A stretch of DNA of 25,642 nucleotides from assembly GCA_023231475.1 (NCBI GenBank), contig JALJEE010002421.1:1-25642 (forward strand), written 5' to 3'. The notes below the pieces were generated by a model, which saw nothing but the letters and a program-made list of their open reading frames with translations, was not told the origin of the DNA and ran no database searches. Position numbers and translations under genes: made by a program. This document shows positions 7,402-17,661 of the stretch, piece after piece; the stretch's first letter is position 1, and each line of letters opens with the position of its first letter. The stretch is from Seison nebaliae. Taxonomy: Eukaryota; Rotifera; Pararotatoria; Seisonacea; Seisonidae.

Positions 7402-10400
7402 TTAAAAGGTGAAGGTGGTAATTGTGAAATCTTGTAATCGTTCCCAATAGTCGAGTAACGTTGACGATGGCTCTGATATAAAACAATCGGCTCCTAAATA
7501 GTTCGATATGTCATATCCGTAGAGTGTGAGGAAACAAAGTGCGAGAAAAATTACGGCAAAGAAGATGATAAGGAATCGACAGACAATTGAGCAATAGTTG
7601 CGAGACGGTTTCATTTCCATCGATTTCTCCTCCACAATCTGAGTGGTGAGACCGATATCCGAATCCAAATATTCCGCTTCCAATTTTTTACAAATCTCTT
7701 CCACTTCTTTAATTTTCGTGTTGGGGTTTTGGAGACATGATGAACTTATATAAATCTGATCAGAATTATTTAGATGTTTGTTGAGAGTGTTCGATTTGAA
7801 TGTAACATGTCCATCCATTACTTGGAAGTCGGTTTCCTCATTCTCTTCATCCTCCTCCATATTCGACAGCGACGTGAATGATGACAAATCATTATTTTGT
7901 TCATTCTTAAAATAATTGTTGTTGTTGCTGTTGTTGTTATTGATATTGGCTTGAAAGATGGAAGAATCCTGATAGTATAATGTCGGAGAGAATTTGTTGA
8001 AAACGGATGTCGTATAAATATTATCCATTGAACGATGAGGTATCACTTCAGATTGAGTAATAAAAGAAGTTGAAGAATATGAAGTTGACGTCGATGAATT
8101 CGAATGCTTAGTCAATGGCACATTATTCTCTTTTGATGGTTTCATAATTGTGCAACACATCGTCATAGAATCATCATCTCTTCCATTAACTCCATATGAC
8201 ACTGTTCTAATGGGAAATGATGATTGGTGGTCTGGTGAAATGGAATTGGTCAATTCCTCAAATCGATTTTGCGAATGAATTGGCATATGGATTTTATCAT
8301 TGTCAGTCTTATCATAAAATAAATAGAATTTGCCATTTCCATCAATTTCATCAACTACCCGATTATCGATAATGGCTTGATTTCCATATGGATCAAATAA
8401 ATAATTATTTTTATCACAATTCTTAAATTTGTCGCAATTGGAGAATGTATGGGATGAGTCACTTCCATCATTGTCGATTTGGGATAGCCAATTATCTTGA
8501 AGTCGATTCTCTTCATTATTCTTACCGGTAGTTTTGTGAATGACGTTTTGGTGACATTTGATGGGAAAGAATTCTTCTCGAACCATCGGTTCCTTCTGAT
8601 GAAATTCTTTTAATATCGATGATGATTGTTGTGCAGTGCCATTGTTTGATGGAGACAATTCACAATTAATCGATGTTGAAACAAAAGTATCAGAGAAACG
8701 AACATTCGGTGACAATGATGACGATGATAATGATGAAGATGATGAAGTCGAATAAGAATCTTTAGATGAGTAAGCACTTTTCGTTTCATCAGTGATTGGT
8801 ATGCTAATATGACTCTCACAAAAATTGACATGTTTCACAATTTTCGTAGACGTATCATCGGTGGAGGTGGGAGTAGTTGATATTCTTAAATTATTTTTAT
8901 TTCCCGAATCATTTTCTTCATCCTCCATATCATTCTCATCTTCTAAATTATTTAAACCATAACTAATAATATCTTGGATTTGAGGATCGATCATTTCATT
9001 GGTACTTCCATCATTCAACATTTCGAATTCCATAATAACTTCAACACTCATCGGTAAGACAGATGTCGTCATACGTTTCTGATCGGAATGTAGACATTGA
9101 ACGAAATTACACGAATCTCCATTCATCGGATAATTGAGTCGATCTAAACTTCTCGCTTTCCATGACTTCTCATTCGAAGGAGTTAGAAGAAGATTCTCGT
9201 TAATTTTTCCTGATTCTGACTTCACATTATCATCTCTATTCCCGTTAGTGGAATCGATGAATCCCAATGAGATTTGTGGAATATCATCAATAGAATTCGT
9301 TAATTTTGTTGTTATCTCCAATTGATGAGATGAATGAGAAGGAATTGAATTCGAATCATTTCGCTCATTCGAATCATAATTATTAAGTTGATGAAAACAA
9401 TTCTGCTCATGAACATCCACTAATGGATATGGAGATAAATCATATGAATGGTTTTCTAATGATCTTACAGTAGCGGTAGTAGCTGATGCATCTGATGCAT
9501 TTGGTGTGGTAACGATTGACATCATTCTTTCAGAAGTGGACGATATTGAGGAAACTGACAGTCGCTGTCGTTCTCGACTGTTGAAGGAATGGATGGAATC
9601 TGATGATTTATTTTGTTCTTCTTTACTCTCGTTGGAGTTATTCATTCTCTTATTATCATTGGAGATCGACATAGAATTATAATTCGTTAAAGATTCTAAT
9701 GAATTCTTTCTATCCGAATTACCATTCGGATTATCGATATTAAAATGATAATTTTTTTGATTATTACATTCCTTATAAAATTGATTAGAATAATGATAAG
9801 ATGATGTTGATTGACAAATGACGTTGGACGAATCGTTAAATGATGTGATCAATGGTATTGTATTAATATCATTAAATTTCAAAATTGGAGACTCAGAACT
9901 AACGTAGAAAACTTTCGGTATTTCCTTCTCATCCATCACAGTTGATGATGATGACGATGGTTTATTCGATCGATTACTTATCGAAGATGAATTGTTTGTG
10001 GAAGTGACAATTGTTGGGAATTGATTATCTGATAATTCTTCCGATTTTTTTGATTTTTCTTCTTTCATTTCATTCTCTACTTTTTCACCATTCATCATCT
10101 TATTAACATTAATCGATTGGACTTCATCGTCATTCAAATCTTTCTTGTCATTTATTTCATCGTTGTCATCTGGAATTGATGATCGTCTGAAAATATCAAA
10201 CGATTTCCCCGATAACTTATTAGATAAATTAAGAGAATGGTTATCTTCAATTATCACATTCAACTGTTTATTCATATCCGAATCATCACCCAGATTCTCC
10301 AAATCATCAATTTTATCTTCGTCATTCTCATGTTTATCGATCTGACTCGTCGGATATGATTTCTTCGAACGACTAGTTAGAAAAGTAGAGAATTGTTGAG

Positions 10401-10806
10401 ATAAACGTCTTAGCGATCGTCTGATGGGTAATTTCCTTCCTACCGTTTTAGTTGCGTCATGTTCACGTAGGAAGGAATTGGTCCATTCGTCAATGTAAAA
10501 TGAAGTAGATCGTCCGTCATTGGGTATCAATGGTTTGATGAAATTTTCGATTGAAGAATTCGAAGAAATTCTATTCATATTCTCTACTTTGTTACTGGGA
10601 TTCACCAGCACTTCAGCTACCATCACTTCGTTTGATTCAGTTTCATTCTCTTTGGATTTACTAGTTCGAAAAGTCAATTTCTTCCGCAAACCGGCCAACA
10701 AACGTCTCTTCTTTTTCTTCTTCGCATTAACCGTCGAATCACCGTCGTGGTTATTTTTCATGATTTTTGAATCTGGTACGGGCGATGCACAGCATTCAAT
10801 TGTCAT
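7402..10806 (-). CDS. Large disordered tail-anchored membrane protein, unknown
   Basis: 1134 residues, no intron seen. The N-terminus has two basic segments (29-50, with KKKKKRRLLAGLRKKL, and 123-149, with RRSLRRL) that could bind membranes, acidic surfaces or importins. About residues 150-1040 are Ser/Asn/Asp-rich and predicted disordered. A charged segment (CKKLEAEYLDSDIGL, about 1038-1052) precedes one hydrophobic helix, 1078-1098 (FLIIFFAVIFLALCFLTLYG), and a 36-residue tail ending ITTFTF. This suggests a single-pass protein with a long cytosolic N-terminal part and a short lumenal or outer tail. The tail is not KASH-like (no PPPx end). Vertebrate consortin has a similar plan, a long disordered part with one membrane helix and a short tail, but I could not test sequence similarity. 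RVxF-type PP1 motifs occur at KHVNF (658-662) and HVTF (1000-1003), and a weaker VRF at 702-704. The start is the first ATG; an in-frame stop lies just upstream. Confidence 0.85.
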   Translation of the reverse strand: MTIECCASPVPDSKIMKNNHDGDSTVNAKKKKKRRLLAGLRKKLTFRTSKSKENETESNEVMVAEVLVNPSNKVENMNRISSNSSIENFIKPLIPNDGRSTSFYIDEWTNSFLREHDATKTVGRKLPIRRSLRRLSQQFSTFLTSRSKKSYPTSQIDKHENDEDKIDDLENLGDDSDMNKQLNVIIEDNHSLNLSNKLSGKSFDIFRRSSIPDDNDEINDKKDLNDDEVQSINVNKMMNGEKVENEMKEEKSKKSEELSDNQFPTIVTSTNNSSSISNRSNKPSSSSSTVMDEKEIPKVFYVSSESPILKFNDINTIPLITSFNDSSNVICQSTSSYHYSNQFYKECNNQKNYHFNIDNPNGNSDRKNSLESLTNYNSMSISNDNKRMNNSNESKEEQNKSSDSIHSFNSRERQRLSVSSISSTSERMMSIVTTPNASDASATTATVRSLENHSYDLSPYPLVDVHEQNCFHQLNNYDSNERNDSNSIPSHSSHQLEITTKLTNSIDDIPQISLGFIDSTNGNRDDNVKSESGKINENLLLTPSNEKSWKARSLDRLNYPMNGDSCNFVQCLHSDQKRMTTSVLPMSVEVIMEFEMLNDGSTNEMIDPQIQDIISYGLNNLEDENDMEDEENDSGNKNNLRISTTPTSTDDTSTKIVKHVNFCESHISIPITDETKSAYSSKDSYSTSSSSSLSSSSLSPNVRFSDTFVSTSINCELSPSNNGTAQQSSSILKEFHQKEPMVREEFFPIKCHQNVIHKTTGKNNEENRLQDNWLSQIDNDGSDSSHTFSNCDKFKNCDKNNYLFDPYGNQAIIDNRVVDEIDGNGKFYLFYDKTDNDKIHMPIHSQNRFEELTNSISPDHQSSFPIRTVSYGVNGRDDDSMTMCCTIMKPSKENNVPLTKHSNSSTSTSYSSTSFITQSEVIPHRSMDNIYTTSVFNKFSPTLYYQDSSIFQANINNNNSNNNNYFKNEQNNDLSSFTSLSNMEEDEENEETDFQVMDGHVTFKSNTLNKHLNNSDQIYISSSCLQNPNTKIKEVEEICKKLEAEYLDSDIGLTTQIVEEKSMEMKPSRNYCSIVCRFLIIFFAVIFLALCFLTLYGYDISNYLGADCFISEPSSTLLDYWERLQDFTITTFTF

Positions 10807-11365
10807 AATTGAAAATGAATAAAATATTTAGCATGCAATTTTTAGTTTTGGTACTAATGTGAAAAGGATGAAATTTTCAAATGATAATGTAAAAGAATAA
10901 AGCGTATACAGAGAGAGGTTCACATGTAATTTATTCATCGAATACGTTCCTTCTTTAAATTTGAAGTGAGGGGATTGTAACTAAACTTTCCAGAATATTG
11001 ACAGCAGTTACATCATGTTAGAATATCAGGGACACCAGCCTTATTTAACTAGCAGTTCTTTAAACTTATTTCTTTATTTCTCTTCTTTAGCACAAGTAAA
11101 TCAACGAACTGCACACACACCAACAACGTAACGACCAGTCAAACTGATATTCAAATGTATGAGTACACGTTCGTATATGAAGCGACTCTGTCTCCAGTTG
11201 ACTGCGAAATCATTTAAATTTTTCTATTTCATTTTCTTTCAAACTATTTCCCACTATTTCCATGTTACATTGCACGATCCATATACTATGTGTTGGAAGA
11301 AATGAAATATGTGGAAAGGAACTTGAAGAAATCCTAGAAGTTTGTATGCGCAATATTTTCAGTAC
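10807..11365. promoter_or_regulatory. Upstream region of the tail-anchored protein gene
   Basis: It probably carries the promoter and leader of the minus-strand gene starting at 10806. It holds a short CA repeat and an initiator-like TCAGTTTGA on the - strand at 11147-11139, which would give a leader of about 330 nt. No coding exon is visible. Confidence 0.35.
11139..11147 (-). promoter_or_regulatory. Initiator-like TCAGTTTGA upstream of the tail-anchored gene
   Basis: It reads TCAGTTTGACT on the - strand, identical for 11 bases to the site before TDH at 2788, and points toward the gene. An initiator role is inferred from the TCAKTY consensus and position. Confidence 0.25.
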
Positions 11366-12076
11366 TTAAAATTGGCATATCGTGCAAGGTGTAACATTGG
11401 AAGATTGATATAGTTCAATATGATATAATATATTATTTACATGTGTTTGTGTACGTATGTGGGTTCGCGTGTGTGTGTGTGTGTGTATATATATGTGTGT
11501 GTGTGTGTGTGGAGTGATTGAAGTATGAACAATATTTTTATTATTACCGTTGTTGTTCTTATTGTTTTTATTACAATTTGATAACTGATATAGATGTGTC
11601 GATATGTAATATAGGCAGTAAATTATATGATGTATTGATGAGAACATAAAAATATAATTAAAATTAATTATTTCTTTTCTTTCACGACAATAACAATATG
11701 AATTTCTAATAACTTTTTATACTGTTTCTTCTCCCATAAAATATTCTTCCATTCTCCGTTTGATGTTGCTCGACGTCCGATGACTTACCCAGAACGATTG
11801 ATTGATTGTTAATGGTATTATGATGAGGACGAAGGTTGAACAAAACTGACAACTCGATTAACGTATTGATTAGAAAGTTTTGAAAATTAGATGAGAATAT
11901 GCATGTTTTCTGTTTTCTTTCAAAAGGAATAATATTGTGACGTAAGAAACAATTTATAATCTATTTATTCGTATAAAGCGTCCCGATCTAATATGCACCA
12001 AAATAATGAAGGAGAAAGTTCAGATAAAATTTTCAACAAAAATACATCGATGTTTATTTAAAGCATTTATGAGAAT
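11366..12076. other. Non-coding stretch with GT/TA microsatellite
   Basis: A GT repeat with a TA core lies at about 11469-11511. A 93-codon minus-strand frame across it is only repeat translated as HTHTHT. A good donor (GGTAAGT on -, near 11789-11795) ends an open but featureless minus-strand stretch, about 11965-11795. It could be a leader exon but has no other support. Confidence 0.4.
11469..11511. repeat. GT microsatellite with central TA run
   Basis: GT units flank a short TATATATA core. It is a plain simple-sequence tract. Confidence 0.9.
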
Positions 12077-12160
12077 ATGGAAGACTGGTGGAAAGAAGAA
12101 GAGTTCGCAAATGAATTAAATTGGAGTTATGTCAATTACTTTCTCTGTCGTGATTTGTTT

Positions 12161-12235
12161 CTAAAGAAATCGGTTAACATATTCCACGGCATCGTTCTCC
12201 TTCCACTCCTCATTGAAGGGAGGGAGGTCAGACAT
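12161..12235 (-). other. GC-richer patch with a 24-codon frame, coding status unclear
   Basis: In an otherwise very AT-rich gap, this patch reads on the - strand as a mini-ORF opening MSDLPPFNEEWKEND and ending at TAG (12161-12163). Codons end mostly in C or G in its first half, unlike neighbouring genes. The + strand has a competing 61-codon frame (12077-12262, opening MEDWWKEEEFANEL). Neither is recognised. It may be a small exon, a conserved regulatory block, or chance. Confidence 0.15.
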
Positions 12236-14682
12236 AATAAATATTCTATAGAAATTAATTAATTGTCGTTCTATTTTCTCCTCATGGTCAAGTTATTTGG
12301 GAAGAAAAATTAAATTATTCGAATACCTGTGACGACAGTGAACATTTTTCTCTTTTATTTCATTTCCTCCATTTTCACAATTCCCCTTCATTGACTACTA
12401 ATCATTTCATTTTTCTTCTTCTCAGATAATAGAGTCTATCTCTCTTTAAGCATGTATATCTCTTCTCTCGCCTTCCATGTTTGTTATTATTTCTTTTCTA
12501 TTGACTTCCACTTTACAAGAATCGTTATTGACTAACATTGTCATATTATTATCATTATTTCCCATATCGGTCGTTTTCCCACTCTGATTGATGAGAGAAT
12601 AAACAAATCAATTGTCACCACTTTATTCAATTGACTATTTGAACAACATATTCTTCAAACAAATTCCAATTTTCACAACTTTCACCAAATGAAACATTTT
12701 AATTAAATTTTCTTATAAAATCTGATAAGTTTTTAAGTTTTATTTATTTGGTCAATTCATTTCATAGGGATGGTTTAAGTGCCATTGTTTGACTCATGTC
12801 CACCCAACTAACTAGTTAAGTTAAAGTTAAATAGTAACTAGTGGCCATCGAACGTTAAAACTAAAATTAATGCATCAGATCATTCTGGTAGGAAAAAAAT
12901 TAATTCATTTTATTTCGTGAATGAATGGCGTCTTATTGTATGATGGTTAATAAATATCAATATCCGTTGACCGGGTTTCATTCAAATCGTCAATATTATG
13001 ATTACAATTCTCCACTGATTATAATTATTATCAAATGATGAAATAAAAAGAATAAGATGTTCTTAATAACAATGATTATAATTATACAGATCGGACAATT
13101 CTCTTTTGAGACATAACACGATAAAAATTCGATTAAGAGATTCGATTTAATCCATTCTTTAACTAACCGTATCATTGGAAAGATTTGGCGGGAAAGAAAT
13201 ATTCGATTAATGATTTGTTCGAATTTAATTCAAATCCCCATTGATGAATTGTCCGTCGTAGTTGAGAAAACTTCATGAAAATGATGATCATTATTATATA
13301 AAATAACAGGTTTTACACATAATCTAATATCGTATTAGAAAACAATTTAAATCGGATGAACCAAATAATATCTGAATATAATCGCCACTCATCTACATGT
13401 AGTAACATGTAACTGAATTGAAATTAATATGTAGTACCCACATATGTAGTCCGTCCAACTTGTAAGTATATCTTGTAATGCTCATTATGATTCAGTCACA
13501 TTGTTCGAATGGAGCAATCGTGCGTGGAAATTAGAAAGAATGAACAAACGGGGAAGATAACGCAAAAGGAAAATGAGAAAATTTATTAAGAAATGAAAAA
13601 AATAATTGGATTTAAAGAAATTTGAAGAAGTGGTAAAAATGGTAAAGAAAAATGGTTTCATGCAAAAACAAACTGGTAAGACGAAGACGATCGAATGTTT
13701 GAGAAGTCTAAAAAAAACACGAAAACTTTAAGAATTCTTCTCAAGCTACCGACTCTTTTTTAGAATTGAAAAAGACTATTACTTTTTTTTTGTCATTTCT
13801 TCCTTTTATTGTTGTTAATTATGCAATTATTCTAATAACGTTTTCTCTCACGAATCTCAATGAATGCTATTCGTCTCGAAGGCAGACAGTGAAGAATAGA
13901 AAAGATTAATAAAAAAAAAGAAGACATACGATATAGAAGAAATCAAACGTAATATTATATTTTTCGAGCGATCACTATTATCACTTAGACGATTGACTGT
14001 ATCAACTCTGATGTCAATAATGAGATTGGTGCACAGTCTCTCCCGGTGGAGTCTACACAGTTGTCTTTATTCGAAATGAAGTAAGAACAATGCGGAAGTT
14101 GCAAATGATTTTTAGTCGTTCGCCATAAGATAAAAAGCCGTTGAATTCATCGAAAAGAAACTCCCGTTCCAAGGTGACACAGGTTGTTTAACGAGGGAGA
14201 AAGAAGAAAGTAGATAACGAAAGGGTAAGCAAATATAGGCAAATGAAGAAGAAAAGAAAAAAAGATTAGGCTAATCTGTCGACGACGTCCTTATGTTCGA
14301 CGAAAGTTTGTGAAATTAGATATGAAGAAATTTTACATCATTAAAGATAGAATAGAAAGTAGAAAAGTAGAAAAGAAAACATTGTTCTAACAGACATGCG
14401 TCAATATTAAGTGATAAGAAATGTCAATTGAGATTAATTGCGAGATTAGAACTATTCATTTTGAATATGAATCTAATTTCTGACTTGTCTCAATTTGAGA
14501 ATTGTGAGATCTTCTACTTATCTTCTTGCCTATCCAAATATCAATTCACATATCTACCGATCATCATTGTCAGAGAGAAAATCAACAATAATATTAGAAT
14601 AATAATTAATACCTTCTACTTCTTTGCATCTACTGAACTCATCCCTCATATATGAGGTAACTCGTATATCTATTGTGACTCA

Positions 14683-14722
14683 ACGACGACGACAACAACA
14701 ACAACAACAACAACAATAATAA
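14683..14722. repeat. ACG/ACA triplet microsatellite
   Basis: Three ACG units pass into eight ACA units and then ATA units. It lies outside any coding frame I support. Confidence 0.9.
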
Positions 14723-14784
14723 TTGAGTAATAGATCACACTCGTACAGACTATCGAGGAAAGTAATATTATTCAAATAAACGTA

Positions 14785-14807
14785 TTATATATATATATAT
14801 ATATATA
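14785..14807. repeat. AT dinucleotide microsatellite
   Basis: An uninterrupted AT/TA run, followed by further ATATAA words. Confidence 0.9.
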
Positions 14808-14836
14808 AATATATAAATGTATATGATTTCTACTTT

Positions 14837-15127
14837 TTAAGAATTATTCGCGCTATGCAGATAAATGTCGAGATCATATTTCAGTCTGATACATCCAAGA
14901 TACATCATCGAATTATTCACTTTCCAAATAGCCTTCGATGAAATTTGATGAAATCGATCATATCCTTTCTCCCGTTCTTCCCAATTCTTTCTCAATCCGT
15001 TAAAGAAAATGTTGTACGAGAAAACATTGTTTTTATTAAAAGTTAATGTGCAAGAAATCAGTTGATTATCATAATCGACCTTCACGGATAAAAGTAGTTG
15101 AACTTTTATCAGAAATTTCTCGGGCAT
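14837..15127 (-). CDS. Possible small protein or terminal exon, unknown
   Basis: A 96-codon frame with mixed, non-repetitive composition and codon use like the neighbouring genes (TCG, CGA, GAA). It contains RKNWEEREKGYDRFHQI and MMYLGCIRLKYDLDIYL, resembling a small globular or secreted-type domain, but no family is recognised. The frame stays open eight codons upstream of the ATG to a possible acceptor (TTTTCCTAAAAG, AG at 15153-15152 on -), so it may be a last exon. No partner exon was found to its right. It may be a real gene or a chance ORF. Confidence 0.27.
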   Translation of the reverse strand: MPEKFLIKVQLLLSVKVDYDNQLISCTLTFNKNNVFSYNIFFNGLRKNWEEREKGYDRFHQISSKAIWKVNNSMMYLGCIRLKYDLDIYLHSANNS

Positions 15128-15648
15128 CTTAACATATTTGTAGCGTTCATTCTTTTAGGAAAATATAGAACAAATAACTATTTCTCGTTGGTTTCATGCT
15201 CATCGTTCTATTCGATTTCATCATTCTCCGTTTCTCCATTCTCTCCATCATCATCAATTAAATTCATCATCAAATTAATTTAGTTCATTTATTGGAAGAA
15301 CGTTTATAATTTAGGAAAGAAATTAGGAAATTCAAATTTAATTCAAACTCGAAACTCTTTCATTTAACTCAAAAAATATTTGAGCGTTTCTCCTATCACA
15401 TCATCAGCTCATTGTATAAGAAACAAACATATCTTCGACATTTTCCTCAATTTCTTTTTTTTCATTCGTCCGATCAATTTCTTCAATTTCTTTTTCCTCC
15501 GTTAAAACTTCTTCAATTTCTTTTAGACTTCTTTCAAAACGTAACAAATATGTTTCTCTTTCAATGAATGTTGATGAAATTTTTTGCGAAATATTTATTA
15601 TTGTTATTGATATATTTCAGTAGGTCGTTAGTTACATGGGCTTGATAG

Positions 15649-15679
15649 ACTGATTGATTGATTGAATGATTGATTGATT
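15649..15679. repeat. TGAT tetranucleotide microsatellite
   Basis: Several TGAT units with one TGAA interruption. Confidence 0.8.
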
Positions 15680-17326
15680 ATGAAGATAAATTGAGGAATG
15701 TGAATAAATCTAGAAGAAGAACACGATTATTCAATTACTCGTCATCCCGATACTCATTATGAGAGATAAACACTTATGTAAGCAGTAGTGGTAATGGGAA
15801 ATAGTAAGAAAAAATGGGGAATAATATGAATAAGATGAAACGTTTTTAGCGATGGAGGAAAAACGATATGAAATTGAGCCACTTCCGTTTATCATTATTA
15901 AATTGGTTGTTGGATGTCATGCATTTATCTATTTTCGATCCATTAATTTTCATGCTTTCCTTTCACTTTATACGTATAGCTACATCCGATTGTATATCTC
16001 CCCCAAATTCAGAAGCATTAGAGATGTTTCGAAAGATAAAGAGCTCTTTTCAGAAATCCTCTAGAATTGGTCGCGAGGATTTCACATACCAACAATTTTA
16101 TTTTTCACGAATAGAATGAATTGTCTTTCTTTCAAATATATATATCTCATTATTCTTTTTTCAATTTCATACAAATAGAATTATTTGTCTTCAATCGTCA
16201 AAATTAGAATTGATTTAATAATTTGAAGAATAGATGAAGAATTAATTGATGAATAGTTAGATAAATTGGTTGATATCTTTCACTTCATTACGTAACTTAT
16301 ATTTTCCATAATAATGATGGAAAGACAGATGAAAATTATCTCGTTTCAGTTATTCATTTGACCATGCACTGCCGATATTGCGATGATACAACAAATTTAG
16401 TAGTTTCCTGATTTTTCACACATTGAAAGAATGTTTTGGGGGCCGATTCCCAAACTCAATTTCCTTCTGATACTCGATTAAATAATGATAATAAAAATTA
16501 ATTTCTTAAAGTTCTTTTTTTTCAAAGAAATTCATAGTTTTTTTTTATAATACTCCAATTTGATGTCCAATAATTAACGTTATGTAATAGTGAATGATTG
16601 AATAAAAGAAATGTTTTGTTAATGATATTATCCAATTCATTTTTTTGTCTTGTGAGGGGGGAAAGAGTGAAGTAGTGATAAATCAGGATGTTGTTGACGA
16701 TAAGTGAAGATATGTTATGTCGATTTCGTATGAGAGTGATGAAATGATTAGAGTTAGAAGAAGAGGAAAATTAAGAGAAAGTTTTATTTTTAGTTAATAA
16801 TGAGAGAAATTATTAGTTCATGCACATCGATTTAATATAAGAATCGATCATCTTAATATTAATGGTGATGATATGATGACGACGACTTCCCAACGTATAT
16901 GCAATTTTCAAATTAAATATTTTCAATTTAAACGACCTAATTTATTGCATCAATTATTTTCTTAAACTTATTACGATCCCCCTATAACCATATGGGATAT
17001 GAATCACCATCCGTATATTTCTGCTTTTCTTTTTCTACTTCTTCTTTTTCTTATCTTTTCATCTCTCGCCTGAAATATGATTATGATGACGACTATATTA
17101 TTTCTACTCTCATTTAAAATACTTTCTCGTCTCTTCTCATTATCGTTCTTGTCTTCATCATCAATACCATCAATATTTTCCTTTTAAAAAAACTACTTAT
17201 TATTAACCTCGCGATATATTCAATCAAAATATTTCATCTGTTATATCCAAGAATTGGTGTGATTGAACTTATTCTTTTCCTTCTTAGGTCTATCATTTCC
17301 ATCTAAATAGTTAACATTAGCATGAT

Positions 17327-17335
17327 TCAGTTTGA
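17327..17335 (+). promoter_or_regulatory. Initiator-like TCAGTTTGA upstream of the 1598-residue protein gene
   Basis: This is the third copy of the nonamer, in sense orientation 111 nt before the start codon. If used as an initiator it would give a leader of about 110 nt. The role is inferred. Confidence 0.28.
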
Positions 17336-17437
17336 TTTCAACTGACGCTCCCACACAACCAACAAACGAAAGAAAATTCATTTTATTTTCAATCGGCAGA
17401 CGTTAATCTCTTCCACTTAATCTCTACATCATCAGCA

Positions 17438-17625
17438 ATGCCATCATCATCTAACGTGGAAGTATTATCAGAAAATTCATTCCATAAATCATTCAATAAT
17501 GAATTGTTCAATCGTTCGAGACATGACAAGAAGAAGAAGAAGAACGAATTGAACATTCGAATCGACGAAATTCAGAAACGACATCTAATTAAAATGAATA
17601 AAAACAATAAAACTATTAGTCGTCC

Positions 17626-17661
<36 letters not shown>

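Larger units (their letters stand above)
12263..14836. other. AT-rich non-coding stretch
   Basis: No frame shows coding character. Visible items are a perfect palindrome CTACATGTAG (13393-13402) with related TACATGTA-like words nearby, a 12-base palindrome CTCATATATGAG (14645-14656), an ACR/ACA triplet repeat and a TA repeat. An open 75-codon frame at 14428-14655 (+) is Ile/Asn/Phe-rich and likely chance. Enhancers for the two flanking large genes could lie here, but nothing shows it. Confidence 0.45.
15128..17437. other. AT-rich stretch upstream of the 1598-residue protein gene
   Basis: It holds a TGAT repeat and long A/T-rich runs. Two overlapping plus-strand frames at 15852-16119 (70 and 83 codons) compete with each other and match nothing known. 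Towards the right, 17327-17335 is an initiator-like site, and 17381-17399 looks like a splice acceptor (TTTTATTTTCAATCGGCAG) 38 nt before the start codon. The leader of the next gene may therefore be spliced. Confidence 0.4.

Noticed and set aside
11366-11647. 93-codon minus-strand frame with HTHTHT runs
   Set aside because: Mostly translation of a GT microsatellite.
15852-16119. Two overlapping plus-strand frames (70 and 83 codons)
   Set aside because: They overlap in different frames, neither has family features or a better codon profile, and no splice partners are evident.
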